Assembly (NCBI GenBank): GCA_044339595.1
Contig: JBIIVF010000107.1
Location: 1-8,457 of the forward strand
Length of the DNA: 8,457 nt
From: CAZTGZ01 sp044339595
GTDB lineage: Bacteria > Bacteroidota > Bacteroidia > NS11-12g > UBA9320
Direction: 5' to 3'
Under the pieces are notes generated by a model. The model did not search any database and had not been told where the DNA came from. It worked only from the letters and a program-made list of their open reading frames with translations. Positions 1 through 6,607 of this stretch are shown piece after piece. Made by a program: the position numbers and the translations under genes. Within the stretch, counting starts at the first letter, position 1. Each line of letters begins with the position of its first letter.

Positions 1-1673
1 TTGCGCTTCAAGGTAACTTCATAAGCATAGGCCGCCTTTCCACTGCTCTTTAAACGTTTGATTTTACCTACCTTGTAGTCGATGGTTTGGGTTGTCGTGA
101 GCCACTGATCAAAGAACCAATTCAAATCAACCTTGGTATATTGTATGATGGAATTTCTAAAGTCTTCCCAATAAGGATGGGCAAATTTCCACTGGTTGAA
201 GTAGTGTTTCATGGCATCTTCAAACAAGGCATCCCCCAAAACATATTGCAAATTGTAGAGCATGGTAGCCGTTTTGTAATACACCTGACCATAACCGCCT
301 CCGTGCCGTTCGGCCGATCCGAAATTATCAGAATGGATATTGAGTCGAGCGGTATTGTCCTGCGTGGCATGATTCATATAGCCCATATACACGACTCCCG
401 GATCTACGGCATTTGGAAATCCGGATATTTTCGCCGTTTTCTTCAACGACCAGGCCGTCAGAAATTGGGTAAATCCTTCATCCATACCGGCAGCATAGGT
501 TTCGTTGTTGCCCACCATGCCAAAAAACCAGTTGTGCCCTACTTCATGGGCAATCACATAACGATGTCCTGGCCAACTGCCGCCATTTAATGTGAGCATC
601 GGATATTCCATTCCATCCCGTGCATCGGCGGCTACCATTTTAGGATAGGCATACATCCCAAAATCTTCTGAATAAGTTTTAACCACATCGGCCACAAATT
701 GGGCAGTTTTTTGCCAACCTGCGGCATTGGGTTCCTGGGCGATGGCGATGCATCGAATGCCATTCCAAACCACCTCGCCGATGCGATAGGTTGGATCTGC
801 GGTAAAGGCAAAATCGTGCACATTTTCAGCATGATAACGCCAGTTTTTATATGTTCCGTCATCCGGAACCGGTTTGGTTAATGCGCCTACATAATTTTCA
901 AAATTCTTGATATCAATTTTTTGTCTAAGCGCATCCGGAAGCACTTCTTTTTCATTCACCAACACCCCGGTGGCTTCGATGATATAGGGTGCAGGAAGCT
1001 GCAATTCAACGTCATATACCCCATAGTCTCCATAAAACTCCTTTCCAAGATGCTGATCAGTGGTCCATCCGAATTTACGATCATACACACAGATTCGGGG
1101 ATACCAATGAACGCCGTCATAATGCTTCACGCCATCGTGATCAAACAGCTTCATCCGACGTCTTAAACTGCCGTGATCGAAATAGGTTTTAAAAGCAATA
1201 TAAAATTCAGCGCGCCTGCCGGGCAGGATGGGCTCCACCAAATTAAGACGCATGATGGTATTGTCGAAAATCGGGGTAATTTTGCTTTCTCCCTGTTGTA
1301 CTTCCAATATTTCCGTCCCCAATTTCTGGGCTTCATATTTGCCATACGTGGTCTCAATTTTGCCCGATTCCATGAGCTCAGACATATAGGAACCCGGTTG
1401 AAAGGCATTTTGATACAAGTGGAAATATACCTCATATAAGGTATCCGGTGAATTGTTTTGATAGGTCAAAATCTCACTGGCAGTGATGATGTCAGTTTTG
1501 TCATCTAAACGCGCACGAATGCTGTAATGAACATCCTGTTGCCAATAGCCTTCAAAGGGTTTTCTGTTTTTCCAGTATAGTTCGTTATAAGATGATTGCC
1601 ATTTATCGAATGATTGGGCATCCGACCACAGAGTTAAAAAGATCAACGATAGAAATAGTGCAGTTCTGAACAT
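1..1673 (-). CDS. M1 family metallopeptidase (aminopeptidase N-like), C-terminus cut by window edge
   Basis: This is a secreted zinc peptidase of family M1, expected to remove N-terminal residues from peptides in the periplasm or outside the cell. The frame is open from the ATG at 1673 to the window edge (557 codons seen, 3' end missing). No ATG, GTG or TTG lies between that ATG and the in-frame stop upstream (1728-1730), so the start is secure. Residues 1-19 form a signal peptide (hydrophobic FLSLIFLTLW core, likely cut after SDA). The zinc site is HEVGH at 376-380 plus Glu399, exactly 18 residues after His380 and preceded by Asp398. The substrate-binding GAMEN-type motif is present as GMEYP at 354-358. 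Tyr465 in VYYK fits the catalytic tyrosine of the family's YxK motif. It lies 54 nt downstream of folE on the same strand and may be co-transcribed, although no functional link is evident. The exact substrate cannot be told from the sequence. Confidence 0.95.
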   Translation of the reverse strand, partial: MFRTALFLSLIFLTLWSDAQSFDKWQSSYNELYWKNRKPFEGYWQQDVHYSIRARLDDKTDIITASEILTYQNNSPDTLYEVYFHLYQNAFQPGSYMSELMESGKIETTYGKYEAQKLGTEILEVQQGESKITPIFDNTIMRLNLVEPILPGRRAEFYIAFKTYFDHGSLRRRMKLFDHDGVKHYDGVHWYPRICVYDRKFGWTTDQHLGKEFYGDYGVYDVELQLPAPYIIEATGVLVNEKEVLPDALRQKIDIKNFENYVGALTKPVPDDGTYKNWRYHAENVHDFAFTADPTYRIGEVVWNGIRCIAIAQEPNAAGWQKTAQFVADVVKTYSEDFGMYAYPKMVAADARDGMEYPMLTLNGGSWPGHRYVIAHEVGHNWFFGMVGNNETYAAGMDEGFTQFLTAWSLKKTAKISGFPNAVDPGVVYMGYMNHATQDNTARLNIHSDNFGSAERHGGGYGQVYYKTATMLYNLQYVLGDALFEDAMKHYFNQWKFAHPYWEDFRNSIIQYTKVDLNWFFDQWLTTTQTIDYKVGKIKRLKSSGKAAYAYEVTLKR

Positions 1674-1727
1674 GCACGCAAAATAAATAAAAATGCCCGA
1701 AGGTGGGAAGTCGAATTGTCCGCAGAA

Positions 1728-2390
1728 TCAGTTTCCTAAACTGATATATTTTAGGAATTCTGCCCGCGTTGCCTCATCTTTAAACTGCCCGCTGATGGCA
1801 GCGGTAACCGTGCTGCTGTTCACATCTTCAATTCCTCGGGTCGCCACACACATGTGGGCGGCATCAATCACCACGGCAACATCATTGGTTTTTAAAGCCG
1901 ATTTCAATTCTTCCATGATTTGTTGAGTGAGTCTTTCCTGCACTTGGGGTCGTTTGCTGAAATACTTCACAATGCGGTTAATTTTGGATAAGCCTATCAC
2001 TTCTCCATTAGAAATATAGGCCACATGACATTTGCCAATGATGGGCACGAGGTGGTGTTCGCACATAGAATAAACCTGAATGTTCTTTTCTACCAACATC
2101 TGATTGTATTGGTACTTATTTTCAAACAGGGTTACTTTTGGCTTATTTTCAGGATGTAAACCGGCGAAAGTTTCCTTTACGTACATTTTCGCTACCCGAT
2201 GCGGAGTGCGTTTTAAGCTGTCGTCCGTCAAATCCATGCCGATGATGTGCAAGATGGCTTCAACGTGCTTTTCGATCGCCTCGATTTTTTCATCATCCGA
2301 CAAATCAAAGGCATCCGGCCTGATCGGCGTTTCTATGGAAGAACCAAGGTGGCTCTCTTCGTATGGATCTTGTTCTTTATTCTCCTTCAT
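1728..2390 (-). CDS. folE: GTP cyclohydrolase I (type I, FolE)
   Basis: It converts GTP to 7,8-dihydroneopterin triphosphate plus formate in the cytoplasm, the entry step to folate and pterin cofactors. The 220-residue length is normal for the bacterial enzyme. The catalytic zinc ligands are all present: Cys110 and His113 in SMCEHHLVP, and Cys181 in HMCVATRG; these numbers match those of the E. coli enzyme. The stretch RTPHRVAKMY (61-70) and the C-terminal TRAEFL region are also typical. The first 30 residues are polar and variable, as in other members. The start codon lies inside the end of the upstream PTPS-family gene (14-nt overlap), which implies translational coupling. The next in-frame Met codons (52 and 69) would remove conserved sequence. 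The paired upstream gene acts on the product of this enzyme. Confidence 0.97.
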   Translation of the reverse strand: MKENKEQDPYEESHLGSSIETPIRPDAFDLSDDEKIEAIEKHVEAILHIIGMDLTDDSLKRTPHRVAKMYVKETFAGLHPENKPKVTLFENKYQYNQMLVEKNIQVYSMCEHHLVPIIGKCHVAYISNGEVIGLSKINRIVKYFSKRPQVQERLTQQIMEELKSALKTNDVAVVIDAAHMCVATRGIEDVNSSTVTAAISGQFKDEATRAEFLKYISLGN

Positions 2391-2787
2391 ATTCTACGTA
2401 GTTTCTTTCTGTTTCATATAATATAACTCCCAGCTTGATGGCATGGTCTATTCTCTTTCTTAATTTGTTCCAAATCACAAAGGCAATGTTTTCTGCCGTT
2501 GGATTTAAATTCTTGAATTCGGTTAAATCCAAATTCAAATTAGAATGATCAAAGGGTTCTATCACTTCTTCATGAATGAGGTCCTTCAAAATTTTTAAAT
2601 CCATCAAGTATCCCGTTTCCGGATCGGTTTCTCCTTTAAGTTTCACCACCAGGGTATAATTGTGCCCGTGAAAATTGTTATTATTACACAATCCAAAAAT
2701 CTCCCGGTTCTTGTCTATCGACCATTCAGGGTTATTCAGCCTGTGCGCCGCATTAAAATGCTCCTTACGAAAAACAGTTACAATCAT
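2377..2787 (-). CDS. 6-pyruvoyl-tetrahydropterin synthase / 6-carboxytetrahydropterin synthase family protein (PTPS/QueD)
   Basis: This cytoplasmic enzyme acts on 7,8-dihydroneopterin triphosphate, the FolE product, giving either 6-pyruvoyl-tetrahydropterin (biopterin route) or 6-carboxytetrahydropterin (queuosine route, QueD). The 136-residue length is typical. Visible residues are zinc ligands His15, His40 and His42 (FHGHNY), catalytic Cys34 (GLCNNNN), the Asp80-His81 pair (EPFDHSN) and Glu125 in LYETERN. Cys34 is separated from HGH by five residues, as in animal PTPS (CNNPNGHGH), whereas the E. coli QueD type has CxxxHGH. This leans towards a PTPS-II-type active site, but annotation pipelines commonly call such proteins QueD, so the symbol is left blank. 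It is the first gene of the pair with folE, and its last codons overlap the folE start by 14 nt. No queC, queE or queF and no sepiapterin reductase is in the window to settle the pathway. Confidence 0.93.
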   Translation of the reverse strand: MIVTVFRKEHFNAAHRLNNPEWSIDKNREIFGLCNNNNFHGHNYTLVVKLKGETDPETGYLMDLKILKDLIHEEVIEPFDHSNLNLDLTEFKNLNPTAENIAFVIWNKLRKRIDHAIKLGVILYETERNYVEYEGE

Positions 2788-2797
2788 AGTTTCACTT

Positions 2798-2805
2798 CAA
2801 ACATA
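2798..2805 (-). promoter_or_regulatory. Candidate Bacteroidota -7 box (TATGTTTG) for the PTPS-folE genes
   Basis: On the minus strand TATGTTTG matches the Bacteroidota -7 consensus TAnnTTTG. It ends only 10 nt before the PTPS-family ATG, so a transcript from it would have an almost absent leader. No TTG at the usual 17-23 nt spacing was found upstream, so this may be a chance match. Confidence 0.3.
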
Positions 2806-2931
2806 GCACAAATTAAAATGCTGCCGTTTCTCATTCAACAGTAAAGTGGAGCGGTTGTTTGTATTTTGTTCAAGCAATTTGATATGGAGGTGAACAATCG
2901 TGCGGTTTTATTTATCATTTCATTGTAAAAA

Positions 2932-2945
2932 TATGTATATACATA
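2932..2945. promoter_or_regulatory. Perfect 14-bp palindrome TATGTATATACATA
   Basis: The site reads the same on both strands (TATGTATATACATA). It is flanked by ATTGT (2922-2926) and ACAAT (2945-2949), which are complementary but not symmetric about its centre. It could be an operator for a dimeric regulator, but the AT-rich context makes such a palindrome easier to get by chance. Confidence 0.35.
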
Positions 2946-3002
2946 CAATCTATTAATTACATAATTCGCTGTTTTTCTGTTACTTATAATTCTAATTTGA
3001 TC

Positions 3003-3016
3003 TGTCGATATCGACA
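3003..3016. promoter_or_regulatory. Perfect 14-bp palindrome TGTCGATATCGACA (candidate operator)
   Basis: This uninterrupted palindrome contains two CpG steps inside an otherwise AT-rich intergenic region, so base composition alone does not explain it. It sits 148 nt before the sigma-factor ATG and about 215 nt before the PTPS-family ATG. The form fits a binding site for a dimeric helix-turn-helix protein. No regulator gene other than the sigma factor is adjacent, so the binder is unknown. Confidence 0.45.
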
Positions 3017-3044
3017 TAAGGAAATACAATAATTCGTTAACTAA

Positions 3045-3071
3045 TTGTATTTCAAGTACTAACGTATTTTG
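3045..3071 (+). promoter_or_regulatory. Weak candidate promoter of the ECF sigma-factor gene
   Basis: TTG at 3045-3047 is followed after 17 nt by TATTTTG at 3065-3071, which resembles the Bacteroidota -33/-7 pair TTG...TAnnTTTG with one base missing in the second box. It lies 93 nt before the ATG. The match is imperfect and the region AT-rich, so this is only a suggestion. Confidence 0.25.
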
Positions 3072-3164
3072 TTCACTCTTTTTTAAAAATAATTAAACAA
3101 AAAGGATTGGATATCAAAAAAAGCCTCCGTAGATTTGTTGAAGAATTTAAGACAATCCATCCAT

Positions 3165-3695
3165 ATGACTATACCAGAATTTAATCTTAAAGTTTCTTCA
3201 CAGGAAAAACCGCTGAAGCATTTTGCATTACAACTTACCAGAAATGAAGAAGATGCCAATGACCTGGTTCAGGAAACCATGTTGAAAGCATTTACCTATC
3301 GTGAAAAATTTATGGATGGCACCAATTTGAAAGGATGGTTGTACACCATTATGAAAAACAGTTTCATCAACAACTATCGCCGCATAGTGAAACGCAATAC
3401 GTTTATAGATTCAACAGAGAACAATTACTATCTCGATTCATCCAGTAACGTAACGGAGAATCTGGGAGAGACCAAGTTTCTCAGAAAAGATCTCGAACAT
3501 GCCATCAAATCGCTCAGTGATGATCTAAAAATCACTTTCGAACTAAACATGCTGGGATTCAAATATCACGAAATTGCTGAGGAGTTAAACATTCCGATTG
3601 GAACGGTAAAAACCAGAATATTTGTAGCCAAACGCAAATTGCGCGATCGCCTAAAATCTTATGCTGAAAGCATGGGACTCGAGCAGGTGAATTAA
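3165..3695 (+). CDS. ECF-type RNA polymerase sigma factor (sigma-70 family)
   Basis: This small alternative sigma factor (176 residues from the chosen ATG) would direct RNA polymerase to a specific promoter set. Region 2 is visible as DLVQETMLKAF (33-43) and the promoter-melting helix GWLYTIMKNSFINNYRR (57-73). Region 4, with a helix-turn-helix of the form YHEIAEELNIPIGTVKTRIF, lies at about 134-153 and is followed by a basic tail. Nothing C-terminal to region 4 suggests a fused regulatory domain. An in-frame TTG at 3135 would add ten residues; the ATG is preferred because family members usually start with a short MT-type leader just before the first helix. No anti-sigma or membrane sensor gene is adjacent: the next gene is a convergent DUF502 protein with an overlapping stop. 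How its activity is controlled is therefore not evident here. Confidence 0.93.
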   Translation: MTIPEFNLKVSSQEKPLKHFALQLTRNEEDANDLVQETMLKAFTYREKFMDGTNLKGWLYTIMKNSFINNYRRIVKRNTFIDSTENNYYLDSSSNVTENLGETKFLRKDLEHAIKSLSDDLKITFELNMLGFKYHEIAEELNIPIGTVKTRIFVAKRKLRDRLKSYAESMGLEQVN

Positions 3696-4294
3696 GCTTC
3701 GGATTCTTCTTCCTTCCCGGCTTTTAAAATGCTTTCGGTGACCCCTCCTGAAACCACCATCTTCATCAAATCACTGTTCTTGCCTTTGAGCACCACAAGC
3801 TTTGATTTGGGCACAATAAACAGGTTGCCGGAAAAATTATAGGAATGCGGGAAATAAACCCCTACATAATCCTTCAAATTTTTGTCGGATCCCAAATCAC
3901 TGAGATCTGTTTTAGTCACAAATCCAATTTTCATGATGCCGGATGTAGTCATTTCAACGAGCACGGGCTCTGTAAATTTCTTCTTATCTCCCACAAAGGC
4001 TTCCAGCATGTCTTTCACCGATGAATAAATAAACTTCACCCCAGGCGTTTTGTCCATCAGGTTATCAAAAATATCAAATATCGGCTTGGTAATCAGCCCG
4101 GTACCAAAAAAACCTATCAACGTAATGCCGGTCAATGAAATCAAAAAACCCAAACCCGGGATTTTCACCCCTACCAAGTTATCCAACCAGGTGATGGTAT
4201 GATAGAACAAGTAAACGGTAACAATAATGGGAGTAACTACGATGAGTCCTCTGAAAAAATAACTCACCAACAGCGATAATGTCTTCTTAAACAT
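3692..4294 (-). CDS. DUF502 family integral membrane protein
   Basis: This 200-residue protein of the DUF502 family has no established biochemical role. Two hydrophobic segments are clear, about 10-34 (FFRGLIVVTPIIVTVYLFYH core) and about 47-68 (GLGFLISLTGITLIGFFGTG core). The family's hallmark FRGL...TP stretch is in the first segment. Next comes the conserved PGVKFIYSSVKDM element (84-96) and then a mostly soluble C-terminal domain with GVYFPHSYNFSGNLFIVP (145-162). The tail is acidic (KEEESEA). The gene starts 35 nt after the ABC permease stop on the same strand, so it may be the last gene of that transcription unit. Its stop overlaps the convergent sigma-factor stop, so no room exists for a separate terminator. 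Family assignment is confident; function is unknown. Confidence 0.9.
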   Translation of the reverse strand: MFKKTLSLLVSYFFRGLIVVTPIIVTVYLFYHTITWLDNLVGVKIPGLGFLISLTGITLIGFFGTGLITKPIFDIFDNLMDKTPGVKFIYSSVKDMLEAFVGDKKKFTEPVLVEMTTSGIMKIGFVTKTDLSDLGSDKNLKDYVGVYFPHSYNFSGNLFIVPKSKLVVLKGKNSDLMKMVVSGGVTESILKAGKEEESEA

Positions 4295-4329
4295 GATAAC
4301 GATAGATTGAAGGTGCGAATTTCGCCTTT

Positions 4330-5556
4330 TTATTCGTCTTTCAAGGCATCTACCGGTCTGAGTCGCGCTGCTTTCAACGCAGGAAAAAATCCGGCCAGTG
4401 AACCGGCAACAATGAGCAACAAGGTGGCCGATACCGCAACGCCAAATTTCACCTCAGGATTGGCAAAAACGGCGCCCTCTGATGGAATCATGCTTCCGAT
4501 GCCTTCCAGTAATAAAATCCCAAAAGCCAATCCAAGATAACCGGCTACCGAAGTAATGATCACCGCCTCTTGAACAATCATGGCCACAATAGAAGCAGGT
4601 TTTGCCCCCAATGCTTTTCGAATGCCAATCTCTTTGGTTCTTTCCTTCACTGAAATCATCATAATATTGCTCACCCCTACGATTCCTGCTATAATGGTCA
4701 TGATGCCAATAATCCAGATAAATGCTTCCATCCCCTGCAGAACTACAATGAATCGTTGAAAATTCTCATAGTTATTCCGAACAAAAATGGCCCTCGGGTC
4801 TGCTTTATCAAACTGATGTCGATCGGCCATCGCGGTCAAAATCTTATCAGCCGTTACTTTCGAGGCTTCTATACTCGATTCTTTGGTAGTCAGCAAGATC
4901 TGATTCACCTCATTACCGCCATTAAAAACAGCCTGGGCCGTAGAAACAGGCAGGTAAACGACTTTATTCTCATTTTCGGCTCCCATATCCCGGTAGGATC
5001 CCACCACCTGAAATGGCACCCCATTCAATTCGAGCCATTTACCCAGGGGATTTTCTCCCTTAAAAACCTCATTCACAATCACTTCACCAATGGCCACCAC
5101 CTTTCTTTTTTGTATAAAATCGGGTTCATTGATAAACCGACCGGTGATGATTTCCGTTTTCTCGACATGCTGATGATCCGGATGAACACCCCGAACGCTA
5201 TAACTTCCGGATTCGGTGCCATAAGAAACAATAAACCCTCCAAATTGATTCCAGCGTGAAGAGATTTTATCGGTTTCCGTCAGGTTGTCTCGTAAATATT
5301 CATAATCCTGATTGGTAAAGCGTATCGATCGGCCGGGTTGCATTCCTCTATAGGGCAAAGAAGTCTGCCCTTGTGAAATCCAGATGCTGTTGATGGCATC
5401 GTCTTCAAACTCACGGCTGTACCCATTTCTGAGTCCGTTGCCTACTCCCAGCAACAGCACCAGCATAAAAATCCCCCAGGCCACGCTAAATCCGGTCAAG
5501 GCCGTTCTCAGCTTGTTGTTTTTAATGCTTACCCAAATTTCATACAGCCTTTCCAT
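4330..5556 (-). CDS. ABC transporter permease, MacB/FtsX type
   Basis: This is the inner-membrane subunit of a type VII (MacB-like) ABC system, which uses cytoplasmic ATP hydrolysis to drive conformational work across the periplasm, often efflux or lipoprotein/peptide handling. The 408-residue protein has the expected architecture: one membrane helix at about 21-40 (SVAWGIFMLVLLLGVGNG), a large periplasmic MacB-PCD domain (about 41-270), then three helices at about 277-300, 325-352 and 370-393. The FtsX-domain coupling motif KERTKEIGIRKALGAKP (304-320) and the terminal ARLRPVDALKDE are typical. It follows the ATPase gene with one base between stop and start, so the two are translationally coupled. 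No periplasmic adaptor (MacA/HlyD-like) or outer-membrane channel gene is in the window, so a tripartite pump cannot be claimed; substrate is unknown. Confidence 0.93.
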   Translation of the reverse strand: MERLYEIWVSIKNNKLRTALTGFSVAWGIFMLVLLLGVGNGLRNGYSREFEDDAINSIWISQGQTSLPYRGMQPGRSIRFTNQDYEYLRDNLTETDKISSRWNQFGGFIVSYGTESGSYSVRGVHPDHQHVEKTEIITGRFINEPDFIQKRKVVAIGEVIVNEVFKGENPLGKWLELNGVPFQVVGSYRDMGAENENKVVYLPVSTAQAVFNGGNEVNQILLTTKESSIEASKVTADKILTAMADRHQFDKADPRAIFVRNNYENFQRFIVVLQGMEAFIWIIGIMTIIAGIVGVSNIMMISVKERTKEIGIRKALGAKPASIVAMIVQEAVIITSVAGYLGLAFGILLLEGIGSMIPSEGAVFANPEVKFGVAVSATLLLIVAGSLAGFFPALKAARLRPVDALKDE

Positions 5557-5557
5557 C

Positions 5558-6217
5558 TCAAACGATTAATCCGTCTCGTATATGAATAGTCCGATCTGTC
5601 TTTTCTGCAACTTCCTGCTCATGGGTCACAATGATCACGGTATTGCCTTCTTTATTTAGTTGGATGAGCAATTCCATCACTTCGCCCGAGGTGGCAGAAT
5701 CAAGCGCTCCGGTCGGCTCATCGGCCAAAATAATCTTTGGACGCGTAATCAAGGCCCTTGCCACTGCGACCCTTTGTTTTTGACCACCGCTGAGCTCATT
5801 CGGTAGATGATGCGCCCAGTCTTTGAGGCCAACTTTATCAAGATATTCCATAGCCAGCAGATTTCTTTTGGCGCGGTTCACATTTTGATAGTACAGCGGC
5901 AATGCCACATTCTCTAGGGCATTTTTAAACGTCACCAGGTTGAACGACTGAAAAATAAACCCGATCGACTTCCCTCTAATTTCTGCCGATGCCGTTTCAG
6001 AAAGATCTTTTATCAGCTTTCCATCCAAATGGTAAGTCCCGGTATCATAATTATCGAGTATGCCAATGATATTGAGCAACGTTGATTTTCCCGACCCTGA
6101 ACTCCCCATAATAGAGACCAACTCCCCTTTTTCAATGTTCAAATCAATGCCTTTCAGCACCCGCAGGGTATTGGCACCCATTCGGTAAGATTTTTCAATG
6201 CCTTTGAGTTGAATCAT
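5558..6217 (-). CDS. ABC transporter ATP-binding protein, MacB/LolD type
   Basis: This cytoplasmic ATPase powers the permease encoded immediately downstream. All nucleotide-binding motifs are intact in 219 residues: Walker A GSSGSGKST (38-46), Q-loop Gln90 (FIFQSFNL), signature LSGGQ (142-146), Walker B IILADE (162-167) with catalytic Glu167, D-loop GALD (170-173) and switch His199 (VTHE). The length and the PTGALDS form are typical of the LolD/MacB/FtsE-like subfamily. The start is the ATG that places the strand leading to Walker A at the usual distance. The gene ends one base before the permease ATG, and the order ATPase-permease is common in Bacteroidota. Which substrate is moved cannot be told. 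Confidence 0.95.
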   Translation of the reverse strand: MIQLKGIEKSYRMGANTLRVLKGIDLNIEKGELVSIMGSSGSGKSTLLNIIGILDNYDTGTYHLDGKLIKDLSETASAEIRGKSIGFIFQSFNLVTFKNALENVALPLYYQNVNRAKRNLLAMEYLDKVGLKDWAHHLPNELSGGQKQRVAVARALITRPKIILADEPTGALDSATSGEVMELLIQLNKEGNTVIIVTHEQEVAEKTDRTIHIRDGLIV

Positions 6218-6224
6218 GGTATGG

Positions 6225-6232
6225 CAAAAGTA
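6225..6232 (-). promoter_or_regulatory. Candidate Bacteroidota -7 box (TACTTTTG) for the ABC operon
   Basis: TACTTTTG on the minus strand matches TAnnTTTG and ends 7 nt before the ATPase start codon. No TTG is found at 17-23 nt upstream. If used, the mRNA would be leaderless or nearly so; otherwise it is a chance match. Confidence 0.25.
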
Positions 6233-6380
6233 GCATCATCTTTTGCTCTTTAGTGAGCGCTTCGACAAAGTCCGTTGAAATGCGGATGAAGGAGGAAGCA
6301 ACCGGTCTCCAATGCTCTAATTAAGGGGCAATTTTCGGGCTGTTCGCTTATAGTCCTCGCCCACCCGGCCGGTAACCCTA

Positions 6381-6419
6381 GGCAGCATAGGTGGCTCCCT
6401 CCGGTTGCCCCATGCTGCC
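6381..6419. repeat. GC-rich imperfect inverted repeat (bulged hairpin)
   Basis: GGCAGCAT (6381-6388) is complementary to ATGCTGCC (6412-6419). The pairing continues inward as GG (6390-6391) with CC (6410-6411) and GGC (6393-6395) with GCC (6407-6409), leaving single-base bulges at 6389 and 6392 and an 11-nt loop. The result is 13 base pairs, mostly G-C. No U-tract follows on either strand, so it is not a canonical intrinsic terminator. Confidence 0.55.
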
Positions 6420-6546
6420 CGGTTTGACCATGGCCGTTTGGTCTGCGGGCTATCGCTGCCATCCCGTTGCCGAAAGGCTGCTTAGGGATGTTTATTTCCT
6501 GCATATTTGGAGCATTCTTAAAGAATCAAAATCAATTCAAATTTTG

Positions 6547-6564
6547 AATCATTCCACAAAATGT
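6547..6564. repeat. Left copy of an 18-nt direct repeat (AATCATTCCACAAAATGT)
   Basis: It matches 7106-7123 at 17 of 18 positions (A versus G at the tenth base), in the same orientation. The copies bracket 541 nt of non-coding sequence. They could be remnants of a target duplication or two members of a short repeat family. Confidence 0.5.
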
Positions 6565-6584
6565 ATACACGTTTCTATATCTAA

Positions 6585-6607
6585 AGGTTAGCGGGCTGTT
6601 ATAACCT
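6585..6607. repeat. Short inverted repeat (AGGTTA / TAACCT)
   Basis: A 6-bp perfect stem (6585-6590 with 6602-6607) encloses an 11-nt GC-rich loop. It is followed by a second weak stem, TCGTT/AACGA, around a T-tract near 6618-6638. Either may be chance; they are listed because they lie just inside the left direct repeat. Confidence 0.25.

Larger units (their letters stand above)
2788..3164. other. AT-rich divergent intergenic region (377 nt) with two palindromes
   Basis: This gene-free stretch lies between the leftward pterin operon and the rightward sigma-factor gene and must carry both promoters. It is clearly more AT-rich than the flanking genes. It holds two perfect 14-bp palindromes (2932-2945 and 3003-3016), a possible -7 box for the leftward genes at 2798-2805 and a weak promoter candidate for the sigma gene at 3045-3071. 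A 64-codon open frame on the minus strand (2835-3029) has low-complexity, AT-driven composition and no recognisable domain, so it is not called. No tRNA-like or riboswitch-like fold was recognised. Confidence 0.7.

Noticed and set aside
87..1439. Open frames on both strands at 87-590 (+), 632-862 (-), 699-881 (+), 921-1192 (+), 1163-1435 (-) and 1173-1439 (+)
   Set aside because: All lie inside the minus-strand M1 peptidase, whose reading frame is open throughout and carries the full zinc site; the others show no domain.
1680..1712. Possible terminator between folE and the M1 gene (minus strand, CCC/GGG stem then T-rich run)
   Set aside because: The stem is only about three base pairs, too weak to support; the T-richness also fits an AT-rich leader.
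2835..3029. 64-codon open frame on the minus strand in the divergent intergenic region
   Set aside because: AT-driven composition, no domain, no start signal, and it spans both palindromes.
3135..3164. TTG at 3135 as the sigma-factor start, adding ten residues
   Set aside because: The ATG at 3165 gives a normal family-length N-terminus and the extra residues match no conserved part.
4314..4330. GCGAA/TTCGC palindrome followed by a T-run, resembling a terminator on the plus strand
   Set aside because: No plus-strand gene ends nearby, the perfect arms leave only a one-base loop (or a 3-bp stem with a usable loop), and it sits between two minus-strand genes.
4307..5569. Plus-strand frames at 4307-4540, 4756-5259 and 5384-5569
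   Set aside because: Antisense to the ABC permease, which has clear domain motifs; no recognisable product.
6250..6591. Overlapping frames of 84 codons (minus, 6250-6504) and 66 codons (plus, 6391-6591) as genes
   Set aside because: Odd amino acid composition, no domain, mutual overlap on opposite strands and a hairpin core suggest repeat sequence rather than protein.
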